Of a stretch of DNA of 13,067 nt, positions 1 through 6,814 are shown piece after piece. The DNA is taken from assembly GCA_964591255.1 (NCBI GenBank), contig CAZQAA010000152.1, forward strand, positions 1-13,067, read 5' to 3'. The translations under genes were made by a program, and so were the position numbers. The stretch's first letter is position 1. Every line of letters starts with the position of its first letter. A model generated the notes under the pieces. That model saw only the letters and a program-made list of their open reading frames with translations, was not told the origin of the DNA and did not search any database. Source of the stretch: CAZQAA01 sp964591255 (GTDB taxonomy: Bacteria > Desulfobacterota > DSM-4660 > Desulfatiglandales > Desulfatiglandaceae).

Positions 1-13
1 GTCGAGGTCGGCC
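1..13 (+). promoter_or_regulatory. Partial SECIS-like hairpin at window edge
   Basis: Bases 1-13 can pair as GTCG (1-4) with CGGC (9-12), leaving the loop AGGT. If the base before the window is G (as in an ATG codon preceding GTC), a fifth pair forms with C13. The second hdrA in this window has a nearly identical stem-loop (GGTCG-AGGC-CGACC) at the matching codons, just after its selenocysteine TGA. By analogy the missing upstream sequence of this gene may hold a TGA about 20 nt to the left. This cannot be verified inside the window. Confidence 0.35.
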
Positions 14-3000
14 GGCATTTGAACATTGAACTTTTGACAAACACAGAGTTCCTTGATCTTGAGGGAAGCGAGGGACACTTCAGCGCCAGAGTCCTGCAGA
101 AGCCGCGTTATATAGATATGGAAAAATGCACCGGTTGCGGCGATTGCGCCAAGGCCTGTCCTGTTCAGCTGAGCAGTGAGTATGATGAAGGGCTGTCTGA
201 CAGAAAGGCTGCCTATAAGCTTTATCCTCAGGCCATTCCCGGAGCCTTTGCCATTCAGAAGGCCGATAAGGCGCCATGTCGTCTGGCCTGTCCTGCCGGA
301 CTGAATGTTCAGGGGTATGTACAGATGGTCAAAGAGGGTAAACATAAGGAGGCCCTTCAGATTATCATGGAAGATCTTCCTTTGCCGGGTGTGCTGGGGA
401 GGATATGCCCCCATCCATGCGAAGATGCCTGCAGGCGATGCGAGGTTGATGCCCCTGTAGCAATCAGGGATTTGAAGCGGCTGGCTGCAGACATGTTTGA
501 TCCCAGGGAGATAGAGGTGGAGTGCCTACCCAGAAGGGATGAGAGGGTGGCGATTATTGGTTCAGGTCCCGCGGGTCTTTCCTGTGCCTATCACCTGGCG
601 AAAAAAGGTGTCCTCTCCACCATTTTTGAGGCATTGCCCAAGCCAGGGGGGATGTTACGGGTAGGCATTCCTGAGCATCGTCTTCCAAGGGATGTCCTTG
701 ACAGGGATATAGAGATAATAACGAACCTGGGAGTAGAGATAAGGACAAACACCCCATTTGGACCAGATCTGACCGTGGATGACCTTTTAGGAGGTGGATA
801 TAAGGCGGTCTATTTGGCTATTGGGGCACACAAGGGCATAGATCTGGGTGTGCCTGGAGAGAAGGCTGACGGGGTAAGGCAGGGTGTGGAATTTTTGAGG
901 GAGGTCAACCTTACGGGCAAGGCTCCTGTAGGGAAGAAAGTGGCTATTATCGGCGGCGGGAACGTCGCTATTGACGTATCCCGTTCAGCGGTGAGGCTTG
1001 GGGCCGATGAGGTAGAGATTATATATCGCAGGACCCGTGCAGAGATGCCTGCCTGGGAAGAGGAGATTAAGGCTGCTGAGGCGGAAGGGGTAAAGATTAC
1101 CTATCTTTCCGCCCCTCAAGAGGTGATTACCCAGGATGGCAAAGTGGTAGGCTTAAGATGCATACGGATGGAATTGGGTGAATCTGATTCATCCGGGAGG
1201 AGAAGACCTGTTCCTGTTCCAGGAAGCGAATATGAGATCGAGATTGATCAGTTGATCCCTGCCATTGGACAAAGCCCCGATCTGTCTGCCCTTGAAGGCA
1301 TATCTGATTTAAGCTTCTCACGCTGGGGGACTGTTGAAACAGACCCTGTTACCTATGCCACGAACCGTGAAGGGATTTTTGCGGGCGGAGACTTGCAGAC
1401 AGGGCCTTGGGTGGCGATTGGTGCGGTTGCAGCAGGAAGAGAGGCCTCTGAATCCATCTTGCGGTATCTTGATGGAAAGGATATGGCAGAAGCCCGTGAG
1501 CCTGTTTCCATTGAAAACCCGGAGTACCGTCCTATTCCGGTGGATGAACCAAGAAGGGCAAGGGCCAAGATGCCGGAGCTTCCCGTACCCGAACGCGAGA
1601 GAAATTTCAAGGAAGTGGAATTAGGTTATGATGAAGAGAGTGGGAAAGAGGAGGCTGCCCGGTGTCTTAACTGCGGATACTGTTGCGAGTGTTTCCAGTG
1701 CGTAGAGGCCTGTCAGGCAGGGGCGGTCAATCACGATGATAAACCGGTGGAGCGCACTATTGAGATAGGATCGGTTATCCTGTCTCCGGGTTCTGAAATT
1801 TTTTCTCCTGAGTCTTTGGAAGATTTTTATCATTACAAAAGCCATCCTAATGTACTTACAAGCCTTGAATTCGAGCGTATCTTGAGTGCATCAGGCCCTA
1901 CCATGGGGCACCTTGTCCGGCCTTCAGACGATAAAGAGCCAAAAAGGATAGCCTGGTTGCAATGTGTGGGATCTAGGGATACCAACAGGTGTGGCAACGG
2001 TTACTGTTCCTCCATGTGCTGCATGTATGCAATCAAGGAAGCGGTTATTGCCAAGGAACACAGCCATGATTCTCTGGATACGGCCATCTTTTTCATGGAT
2101 ATGCGCACATTCGGCAAGGACTACGAAAAGTATTACAACAGGGCCAGGGAAGAACATGGTGTGCGTTTTGTGCGGTCCCGGATACATACCATAGATCCTA
2201 TTCCAGACACCGATGATATATTGATCCATTATACAGATGAAAACGGCATCTTTCATGTGGAATCGTTCGATATGGTGGTCCTGTCGGTTGGACTCAAGAT
2301 GGGAGAGGGTGTTGCAGAACTTGCCGGGCGTCTTGGAGTGGAACTGAACGAGTACAACTTTGCCAAGACATCCCCTTTTACACCGGTTCAGACCTCGCGT
2401 AAAGGTGTCTACGCGTGCGGGATCTTTCAGGGGCCTAAGGATATTCCCAGTTCAGTGACCGAAGCAAGTGCGGCGGCATGTTCCTCAGGCATAGTGCTGA
2501 ATGAGGCCAGGTGGACAGAAACCAGGAGTCTTGAGATACCCGAAGAACTGGATGTGGAGGGAGAAGAGATCAGGATTGGTGTCTTTGTATGCAATTGCGG
2601 CGTAAACATCGGTGGAGTGGTGGATGTGCCTGCTGTAACAGAATATGCGGCAGGTCTTCCTAATGTTGTGCATACTGAGCAGAATCTTTTTACATGCTCA
2701 CAGGATAGCCAGGACAAAATGAAGGAGGTGATAAAGGAATATCAATTGAATCGTATCGTGGTGGCCTCATGTTCTCCCAGGACCCATGAACCCCTTTTTC
2801 AGGAGACATTACAGGCGTGTGGGCTCAACAAGTATCTGTTCGAGATGGCGAATATTAGGGATCAGGATTCATGGGTCCACGGCAACGATCCACGGATGGC
2901 TACTGAAAAGGCCAAGGATCTGGTAAGGATGGCGGTTATGAGGGCGGGACTCCTTAAGCCGCTTAAAGAAAAAAAGATTTCTGTCAACAAACGTGCCCTT

Positions 3001-4236
3001 GTTATCGGCGGCGGCGTGGCTGGCATGAATGCGGCCCTTGGGCTGGCTAATCAGGGTTTTGAGACAGTAATTGTAGAAAAAGAGGCACAGTTGGGCGGCC
3101 TTTCCCGAGAGCTTACCACGACAATTGAGGGGGCGGATATTCAAAGATTTATCCTCGAGTTGGTGGAAGAGGTAAACAACAATGCAAAGATCCAGGTGTT
3201 GACCGAATCTCTTATAGTGGGTTTCAGTGGATTTAAGGGGAATTTTACCACAGAGGTGATGGTGGGACCGGGCATGTATGAAAGGAAAATAGAACATGGG
3301 GTGGTGATCTTGGCTACTGGCGCCAGAGAATACCGGCCGACCGAATACCTGTATGGAGAGGTGCCCCGTGTTATGACCCAGATAGAATTTTCAAAGCGCC
3401 TTGAGGTAAAGGGAGCGGATGATTTGAAACAGGTCGTGATGATCCAGTGTGTGGGATCCAGAAACGAGGAACAGCCCAATTGTTCCCGTATCTGTTGCCA
3501 GAGTGCTGTGAAAAATGCCCTCCACATAAAAGAGCTCAGCCCCGGGACTGATGTCTTTATCCTATACCGTGACATACGGATGTACGGTCTGTTGGAGGAG
3601 TATTACAGGGAAGCCAGGCAAAAGGGAGTCATATTCGTCCGGTACTCTAATGACAATCCACCAAGGGTGGAAACAACGGACGACGGTCTTAAGGTCACAT
3701 TTGAAGATCATGTACTCAGGAGGGAGATCCAGATATTTCCGGATCTTATTGCGTTAAGTGCGGGCATGATCCCTGAAGACACTGAAGAACTTGCATCTAT
3801 ATTGAAGCTTCCGAGAAATGAGGAAGGCTATTTTATCGAAGCCCATGTCAAACTAAGGCCGGTAGATTTGGCCAATGAAGGCATATTTTTGTGTGGGACT
3901 GCACATGGACCAAAGCTCATGTCCGAGGCCATCTCCCAGGCCTATGCAGCTGCTTCAAGGGCCGTGACCTTCCTTTCCCAAGACGAAATCACCCTTTCCG
4001 CTGTAACAGCCAGAGTCAACCCGGATTTGTGTGCAGCGTGTCTCGTTTGTGTGCGAGCCTGCCCACATGGTGTACCACGTATTAATGAAGAAGGCGTTAG
4101 CGAGATCGATGAGGCCCTTTGCCAGGGCTGTGGTATCTGTGCAGCGGAATGTCCGGCAAAGGCCATTGAACTTAACTGGTACGAGGATGAACAGATTATC
4201 AGTAAGGTGGATGCCTTGCTAGAAGGAGCATTATGA
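1..4236 (+). CDS. hdrA: HdrA-like flavoprotein with inserted NAD(P)H-FAD oxidoreductase module (5' end off window)
   Basis: This is an iron-sulfur flavoprotein that probably takes electrons from NAD(P)H and splits or relays them inside a cytoplasmic Hdr-type complex. The frame is open from base 1. The first visible residues (VEVGRH) are mid-HdrA, so the TTG at 19 is not the start. Order by nucleotide: 4Fe-4S motif CTGCGDCAKACP (127-162); GltD-type cysteines (277-441); FAD fingerprint GSGPAG (about 547-579); NAD(P) fingerprint GGGNVA (940-1005); flavin closing segment (about 1375-1446); ferredoxin cysteines (1663-1722); CCG-type HdrA cluster CVGSR...CC (1963-2030). A second HdrA unit follows: N-terminal domain from about 2570, FAD site GGGVAG (about 2995), second CVGSR...CC (3448-3500), and two C-terminal 4Fe-4S motifs (4030-4155). 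At over 1400 residues it is longer than plain HdrA because of the inserted module (about 250-1660). Its stop overlaps mvhD, so the two are translationally coupled. The substrate nucleotide is not determined by the sequence. Confidence 0.9.
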   Translation, partial: VEVGRHLNIELLTNTEFLDLEGSEGHFSARVLQKPRYIDMEKCTGCGDCAKACPVQLSSEYDEGLSDRKAAYKLYPQAIPGAFAIQKADKAPCRLACPAGLNVQGYVQMVKEGKHKEALQIIMEDLPLPGVLGRICPHPCEDACRRCEVDAPVAIRDLKRLAADMFDPREIEVECLPRRDERVAIIGSGPAGLSCAYHLAKKGVLSTIFEALPKPGGMLRVGIPEHRLPRDVLDRDIEIITNLGVEIRTNTPFGPDLTVDDLLGGGYKAVYLAIGAHKGIDLGVPGEKADGVRQGVEFLREVNLTGKAPVGKKVAIIGGGNVAIDVSRSAVRLGADEVEIIYRRTRAEMPAWEEEIKAAEAEGVKITYLSAPQEVITQDGKVVGLRCIRMELGESDSSGRRRPVPVPGSEYEIEIDQLIPAIGQSPDLSALEGISDLSFSRWGTVETDPVTYATNREGIFAGGDLQTGPWVAIGAVAAGREASESILRYLDGKDMAEAREPVSIENPEYRPIPVDEPRRARAKMPELPVPERERNFKEVELGYDEESGKEEAARCLNCGYCCECFQCVEACQAGAVNHDDKPVERTIEIGSVILSPGSEIFSPESLEDFYHYKSHPNVLTSLEFERILSASGPTMGHLVRPSDDKEPKRIAWLQCVGSRDTNRCGNGYCSSMCCMYAIKEAVIAKEHSHDSLDTAIFFMDMRTFGKDYEKYYNRAREEHGVRFVRSRIHTIDPIPDTDDILIHYTDENGIFHVESFDMVVLSVGLKMGEGVAELAGRLGVELNEYNFAKTSPFTPVQTSRKGVYACGIFQGPKDIPSSVTEASAAACSSGIVLNEARWTETRSLEIPEELDVEGEEIRIGVFVCNCGVNIGGVVDVPAVTEYAAGLPNVVHTEQNLFTCSQDSQDKMKEVIKEYQLNRIVVASCSPRTHEPLFQETLQACGLNKYLFEMANIRDQDSWVHGNDPRMATEKAKDLVRMAVMRAGLLKPLKEKKISVNKRALVIGGGVAGMNAALGLANQGFETVIVEKEAQLGGLSRELTTTIEGADIQRFILELVEEVNNNAKIQVLTESLIVGFSGFKGNFTTEVMVGPGMYERKIEHGVVILATGAREYRPTEYLYGEVPRVMTQIEFSKRLEVKGADDLKQVVMIQCVGSRNEEQPNCSRICCQSAVKNALHIKELSPGTDVFILYRDIRMYGLLEEYYREARQKGVIFVRYSNDNPPRVETTDDGLKVTFEDHVLRREIQIFPDLIALSAGMIPEDTEELASILKLPRNEEGYFIEAHVKLRPVDLANEGIFLCGTAHGPKLMSEAISQAYAAASRAVTFLSQDEITLSAVTARVNPDLCAACLVCVRACPHGVPRINEEGVSEIDEALCQGCGICAAECPAKAIELNWYEDEQIISKVDALLEGAL
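4223..4228 (+). promoter_or_regulatory. Ribosome binding site of mvhD
   Basis: AAGGAG lies 7 nt before the ATG at 4236 and 4 nt before the adjacent in-frame ATG at 4233. The 7-nt spacing favours the start at 4236, giving MAEFEP, which also resembles the usual MvhD N-terminus. The site is inside the 3' end of hdrA. Confidence 0.7.
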
Positions 4237-4667
4237 TGGCGGAATTTGAACCGATAATTATAACTTTTTGCTGTAATTTTTGAGGATATACGGCTGCGGA
4301 CCTGGCAGGTTCCATGCGGCTTCAGTATCCTGGCACCATCAGGATCATCAAGGTTCCCTGTACCGGAAAGGTGGACTTGGCCCATATCCTCCGGTCCTTT
4401 GAAAAGGGGGCTGATGGTGTTTATGTGGTGGGATGCCTTGAGGGGGATTGTCGTTTTAACACAGGCAATCTTCGGGCAAGAAAAAGGGTTGAACAGGCAA
4501 GCAAGATACTTGACATCGTAGGGATTGGAGGAGAACGAGTCAGGATGTTTAATCTTTCATCCGGCGAGGGCCCCAGGTTTGCCGAAATAGCAATAGAGAT
4601 GACCGAAAAAATAAAGAAACTGGGCCCAAATCCCATTAAGTTAACGAAGAAGAAAAATGCTGCATAG
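4236..4667 (+). CDS. mvhD: MvhD-like electron-transfer subunit, selenocysteine-containing
   Basis: This small iron-sulfur protein of the MvhD/VhuD family passes electrons between HdrA and a partner enzyme, here presumably the NAD(P)H-linked HdrA and MetFV. Read through the TGA at 4281-4283 it gives 143 residues. The first 15 residues and the segment after the TGA (GYTAADLAG, then RLQYP) both match the family, so the gene starts at 4236 and not at the later ATG 4314. Sec16 takes the place of the second cysteine of the family's CNWC-type motif. The other conserved cysteines are C13, C42, C67 and C72, expected to hold a [2Fe-2S] cluster with Sec16. C12 is an extra cysteine. Unlike the paralogue on the minus strand, there is no C-terminal ferredoxin domain. 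Its ATG shares one base with the hdrA stop (TGATG), and metV follows after 34 bp. The alternative, a broken gene restarting at 4314, would lose the cluster-binding N-terminus. Confidence 0.85.
4281..4283 (+). other. In-frame TGA, probable selenocysteine codon (Sec16 of mvhD)
   Basis: The TGA follows the codons for F-C-C-N-F and precedes G-Y-T-A-A-D-L-A-G. MvhD relatives have a cysteine at this place. Reading frame, spacing and family similarity continue on both sides, which argues against a true stop or a frameshift. Confidence 0.85.
4284..4312 (+). promoter_or_regulatory. Candidate bacterial SECIS element of mvhD
   Basis: Fourteen nt after the TGA, GGACCT (4298-4303) pairs with AGGTTC (4307-4312), six pairs including one G-U, enclosing the 3-nt loop GGC. 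The distance from TGA to loop is 20 nt and the loop begins with G, as expected for SelB-recognised bacterial elements. The fold was derived by eye. Confidence 0.6.
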
Positions 4668-4701
4668 TTTTTCCAACGGTTATTAAAGAGAGGTATTAAC
4701 C

Positions 4702-5370
4702 ATGATTGTTGCTGAAAAAAAGCCCATAGAGGAAATCATTGAAGAGGTCAAGGACTTCCGGAAAATTCTTATAGCGGGATGCAATGAGTGCGTTACAGTG
4801 TGTGAGGCTGGTGGGAAAAAGGAGGTAGGAATTTTGGCCTCTGCCCTGCGCATGTATTTTATGAATGAGGGGAAAAAGGTGGATATAGACGAAGTAACCC
4901 TGGAGCGCCAGTGCGACCATGAATATCTTGAGGAAATTCGGGGTCAGGCCGATCAATATGATGTCATACTCTCCCTTGCCTGTGGAGTGGGAGTCCAGTT
5001 CATGGCGGAAAAATACTTCAATATCCCTGTTTTACCCGGTGTAAACACCTGTTTTTTAGGTGCTGCCGAAGAAAGGGGTGTTTGGTCTGAAAGGTGCCAG
5101 GCCTGCGGCCAGTGCATATTAGGAAAGACCGCGGGAATATGCCCTATTTCCAGGTGTGCCAAAAGGCTTTTGAATGGTCCCTGTGGCGGGTCCACAAAGG
5201 GTAAATGTGAATTGAGCAAGGAGATTGATTGCGCCTGGCAGCTTATTATTGATCGTTTAAAGGAGTTGGACAGGCTTGACGAATACGAGAAGATTATGCC
5301 CATAAAGGACTGGTCAACAGAGCGGGCTGGGGGGCCCAGAAAAGTGGTCAGGGAGGACGTAAGACAATGA
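4702..5370 (+). CDS. metV: MetV, zinc/iron-sulfur partner subunit of methylenetetrahydrofolate reductase
   Basis: MetV-type protein of 222 residues (MTHFR C-terminal domain family), which pairs with MetF in acetogens and other Wood-Ljungdahl anaerobes and is thought to link the MetF flavin to its electron donor. It is very cysteine-rich: C27, C30 and C34 near the N-terminus, C71, C94, then a dense block C132, C135, C138, C147, C152, C161 and C169, which includes CQACGQC and NGPCGG. These are suited to binding metal or Fe-S clusters, but which metal cannot be told from sequence. The ATG at 4702 follows a modest purine-rich ribosome site (AGAGAGG, about 4686-4692) and agrees with the family length. 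The stop overlaps the metF start by four bases (ATGA), and mvhD lies 34 bp upstream, so all three are surely one transcript. Confidence 0.9.
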   Translation: MIVAEKKPIEEIIEEVKDFRKILIAGCNECVTVCEAGGKKEVGILASALRMYFMNEGKKVDIDEVTLERQCDHEYLEEIRGQADQYDVILSLACGVGVQFMAEKYFNIPVLPGVNTCFLGAAEERGVWSERCQACGQCILGKTAGICPISRCAKRLLNGPCGGSTKGKCELSKEIDCAWQLIIDRLKELDRLDEYEKIMPIKDWSTERAGGPRKVVREDVRQ

Positions 5371-6305
5371 CAGCGAATACAAAGACACCCAGTAAACTGG
5401 AAAGGATCTTGGCAGAAGGGTATCTGGCCGTCACATCCGAGTGCGGCCCTCCAAGAGGGAGTGATCCTGAGCACATAACCAAAAAGGCCGAAATGATCAA
5501 GGATCATGTGGATGCCATAAATATAACAGATAATCAGACATCTGTGACTCGCCTTTGCAGCCTTGCTGCATGTATTCATCTTAAGCTGATGGGGATTGAA
5601 CCTACTCTCCAGATGGTAGTGAGGGACAGAAATCGTATTGGCCTGCAGAGCGATATCCTCGGGGCAGCATCCTTTGATATCCATAATATCCTGTGTCTTT
5701 CTGGTGACCATCAGCAGTTCGGTGACTGCCCCGAGGGACAGAATGTATTTGATCTGGATTCCATACAGTTAATTCAGACCGTGAAACTCATGAGAGACGA
5801 AGGAAAATTTTTGAATGGAGATGAAATCAACCGTCCGCCCCGGATGTTTATAGGGGCTGCGGCGAATCCGTTTGCAGACCCTTTTGAGATCCGCGTGCCA
5901 CGGCTTGCAAAAAAGATTGCGGCAGGTGCAGAGTTTATACAGACACAGTGTATCTATAATGTGGAGAAATTCGAGCTATGGATGGAGCAGGCCCGTGATC
6001 GGGGGCTTCTCGAAAAGGTGCATATTTTGGCCGGAGTTACGCCTTTAAGGAACGCCGGCATGGCCAAGTACATGAAAAACCGCGTCCCCGGAATGGATGT
6101 GCCGGATGAGGTTGTCAAGCGTATGAGCGGTGTAGCCAAGGAAAAGCAACCCCAGGAGGGTATCGATATCTGTGTTGAGACTATTTTGCGATTAAAGGAA
6201 TGTGAAGGGATCAGGGGATTTCATGTAATGGCTATTGAATGGGAAAACAAGGTCCCGGAAATTGTGGAAAGAAGTGGCCTTTACCCTAGGCCCGACATCA
6301 TTTGA
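5367..6305 (+). CDS. metF: 5,10-methylenetetrahydrofolate reductase, MetF
   Basis: MetF is a flavoprotein that interconverts methylene-tetrahydrofolate and methyl-tetrahydrofolate in the methyl branch of the Wood-Ljungdahl pathway. It can work in either direction, so acetate oxidation or CO2 fixation are both possible. The 312-residue protein is of usual length for a TIM-barrel MetF without the eukaryotic regulatory domain. Visible active-site features: E25 in the S-E-C-G-P-P segment (matching the catalytic glutamate of E. coli MetF), D114 in SGDHQ, and Q194 in IQTQC (matching Q183 of E. coli). The start at 5367 overlaps the metV stop, with GGGAGG at 5351-5356 as a likely ribosome site. With MetV and upstream HdrA-MvhD it probably forms a multi-subunit reductase rather than a free NADH-dependent enzyme. 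Confidence 0.95.
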   Translation: MTANTKTPSKLERILAEGYLAVTSECGPPRGSDPEHITKKAEMIKDHVDAINITDNQTSVTRLCSLAACIHLKLMGIEPTLQMVVRDRNRIGLQSDILGAASFDIHNILCLSGDHQQFGDCPEGQNVFDLDSIQLIQTVKLMRDEGKFLNGDEINRPPRMFIGAAANPFADPFEIRVPRLAKKIAAGAEFIQTQCIYNVEKFELWMEQARDRGLLEKVHILAGVTPLRNAGMAKYMKNRVPGMDVPDEVVKRMSGVAKEKQPQEGIDICVETILRLKECEGIRGFHVMAIEWENKVPEIVERSGLYPRPDII

Positions 6306-6331
6306 CAGAACAGGCTTCCTGTGCTTAATGT
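6302..6331 (+). promoter_or_regulatory. Possible sigma70-type promoter before the response regulator
   Basis: A perfect -35-like TTGACA (6302-6307) overlaps the metF stop, followed by an 18-nt spacer and TAATGT (6326-6331), which keeps the most important -10 positions. The spacer contains a 5-bp hairpin, ACAGG-CTT-CCTGT (6310-6322). The -10 match is only moderate, so this could be chance. If real, it would let the two downstream regulatory genes be expressed apart from metVF. Confidence 0.3.
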
Positions 6332-6403
6332 CTGACTGTTTTAATTTGTTTTATATTTTTTATGTGGGCCGTATGGTCCAAAAAACGAAAAGGAGGTTTT
6401 GCT
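6306..6403 (+). other. Gap between metF and the response regulator
   Basis: This 98-bp gap is the longest in the plus-strand operon. It is T-rich from about 6337 to 6361 and holds the small hairpin 6310-6322, but the hairpin and the T-run are separated by about 15 nt, so a classical intrinsic terminator is not clear. No small gene is seen. Confidence 0.5.
6390..6396 (+). promoter_or_regulatory. Strong ribosome binding site deciding the start of the response regulator
   Basis: AAGGAGG lies 7 nt before the ATG at 6404. It rules out the earlier in-frame ATG at 6362, which would add 14 residues unlike any receiver domain and would be translated across this site. Confidence 0.85.
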
Positions 6404-6784
6404 ATGGCTGGAAAATATATTTTAGTAGTTGATGATGATCCTGATCTGGTGGAAACTGTGGGAATGATGTTGGAAAGCAGAGGTTTTGAAGTTGGTCGCG
6501 CCTATGACGGCATTGAGGGAGAAGAGGCCATAAAAGAGCGAAAGCCTGATCTGATTATTTTGGATATCATGATGCCCCGGAAGGACGGTTATGTATTGTG
6601 CTCTGAATTAAAGGCGAATCCTGAAACCGCTGATATTCCTGTCGTTTTATTGACAGCTGTTGGAGAAGCCGTTCCCACAACCACGTATAGCCATGCAGAT
6701 GGAATGGCAACCGAGGCAGATGATTATATAGCCAAACCGATCGATACGGAGAGCCTGATCGAGGTGGTTAACGCATTATTGTGA
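6404..6784 (+). CDS. Stand-alone response regulator receiver protein (CheY-like)
   Basis: A single receiver domain of 126 residues with no output domain. The acidic pocket is D10-D11-D12, the phosphoacceptor is D54 in LDIMMP, the switch threonine is T84 and the conserved lysine is K111 in AKP, so the phosphorylation chemistry is intact. The segment between T84 and K111 is a few residues longer than in CheY and polar (P-T-T-T-Y-S-H-A-D-G), so the alpha4 surface used for partner binding is unusual. The start at 6404 is set by a strong ribosome site. No histidine kinase is in view. It sits after metF and 30 bp before an ACT-domain gene. A role in controlling the methyl-branch enzymes or redox complex is only inferred from position. 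Confidence 0.9.
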   Translation: MAGKYILVVDDDPDLVETVGMMLESRGFEVGRAYDGIEGEEAIKERKPDLIILDIMMPRKDGYVLCSELKANPETADIPVVLLTAVGEAVPTTTYSHADGMATEADDYIAKPIDTESLIEVVNALL

Positions 6785-6814
6785 TATCTTAGGCGGTATG
6801 CTTGCATTATAAAA

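Noticed and set aside
4953..5711. 252-codon open frame on the minus strand opposite metV and metF
   Set aside because: It lies wholly antisense to two well-supported genes, has no recognisable motifs and no operon context. It is a shadow of their codon structure.
6310..6322. Intrinsic terminator after metF
   Set aside because: The stem is only 5 bp and the T-rich run begins about 15 nt later, so the usual hairpin-U-tract arrangement is missing.
6362..6403. Earlier ATG for the response regulator
   Set aside because: The strong AAGGAGG at 6390-6396 sits within the extension and points to ATG 6404, where the receiver domain begins.
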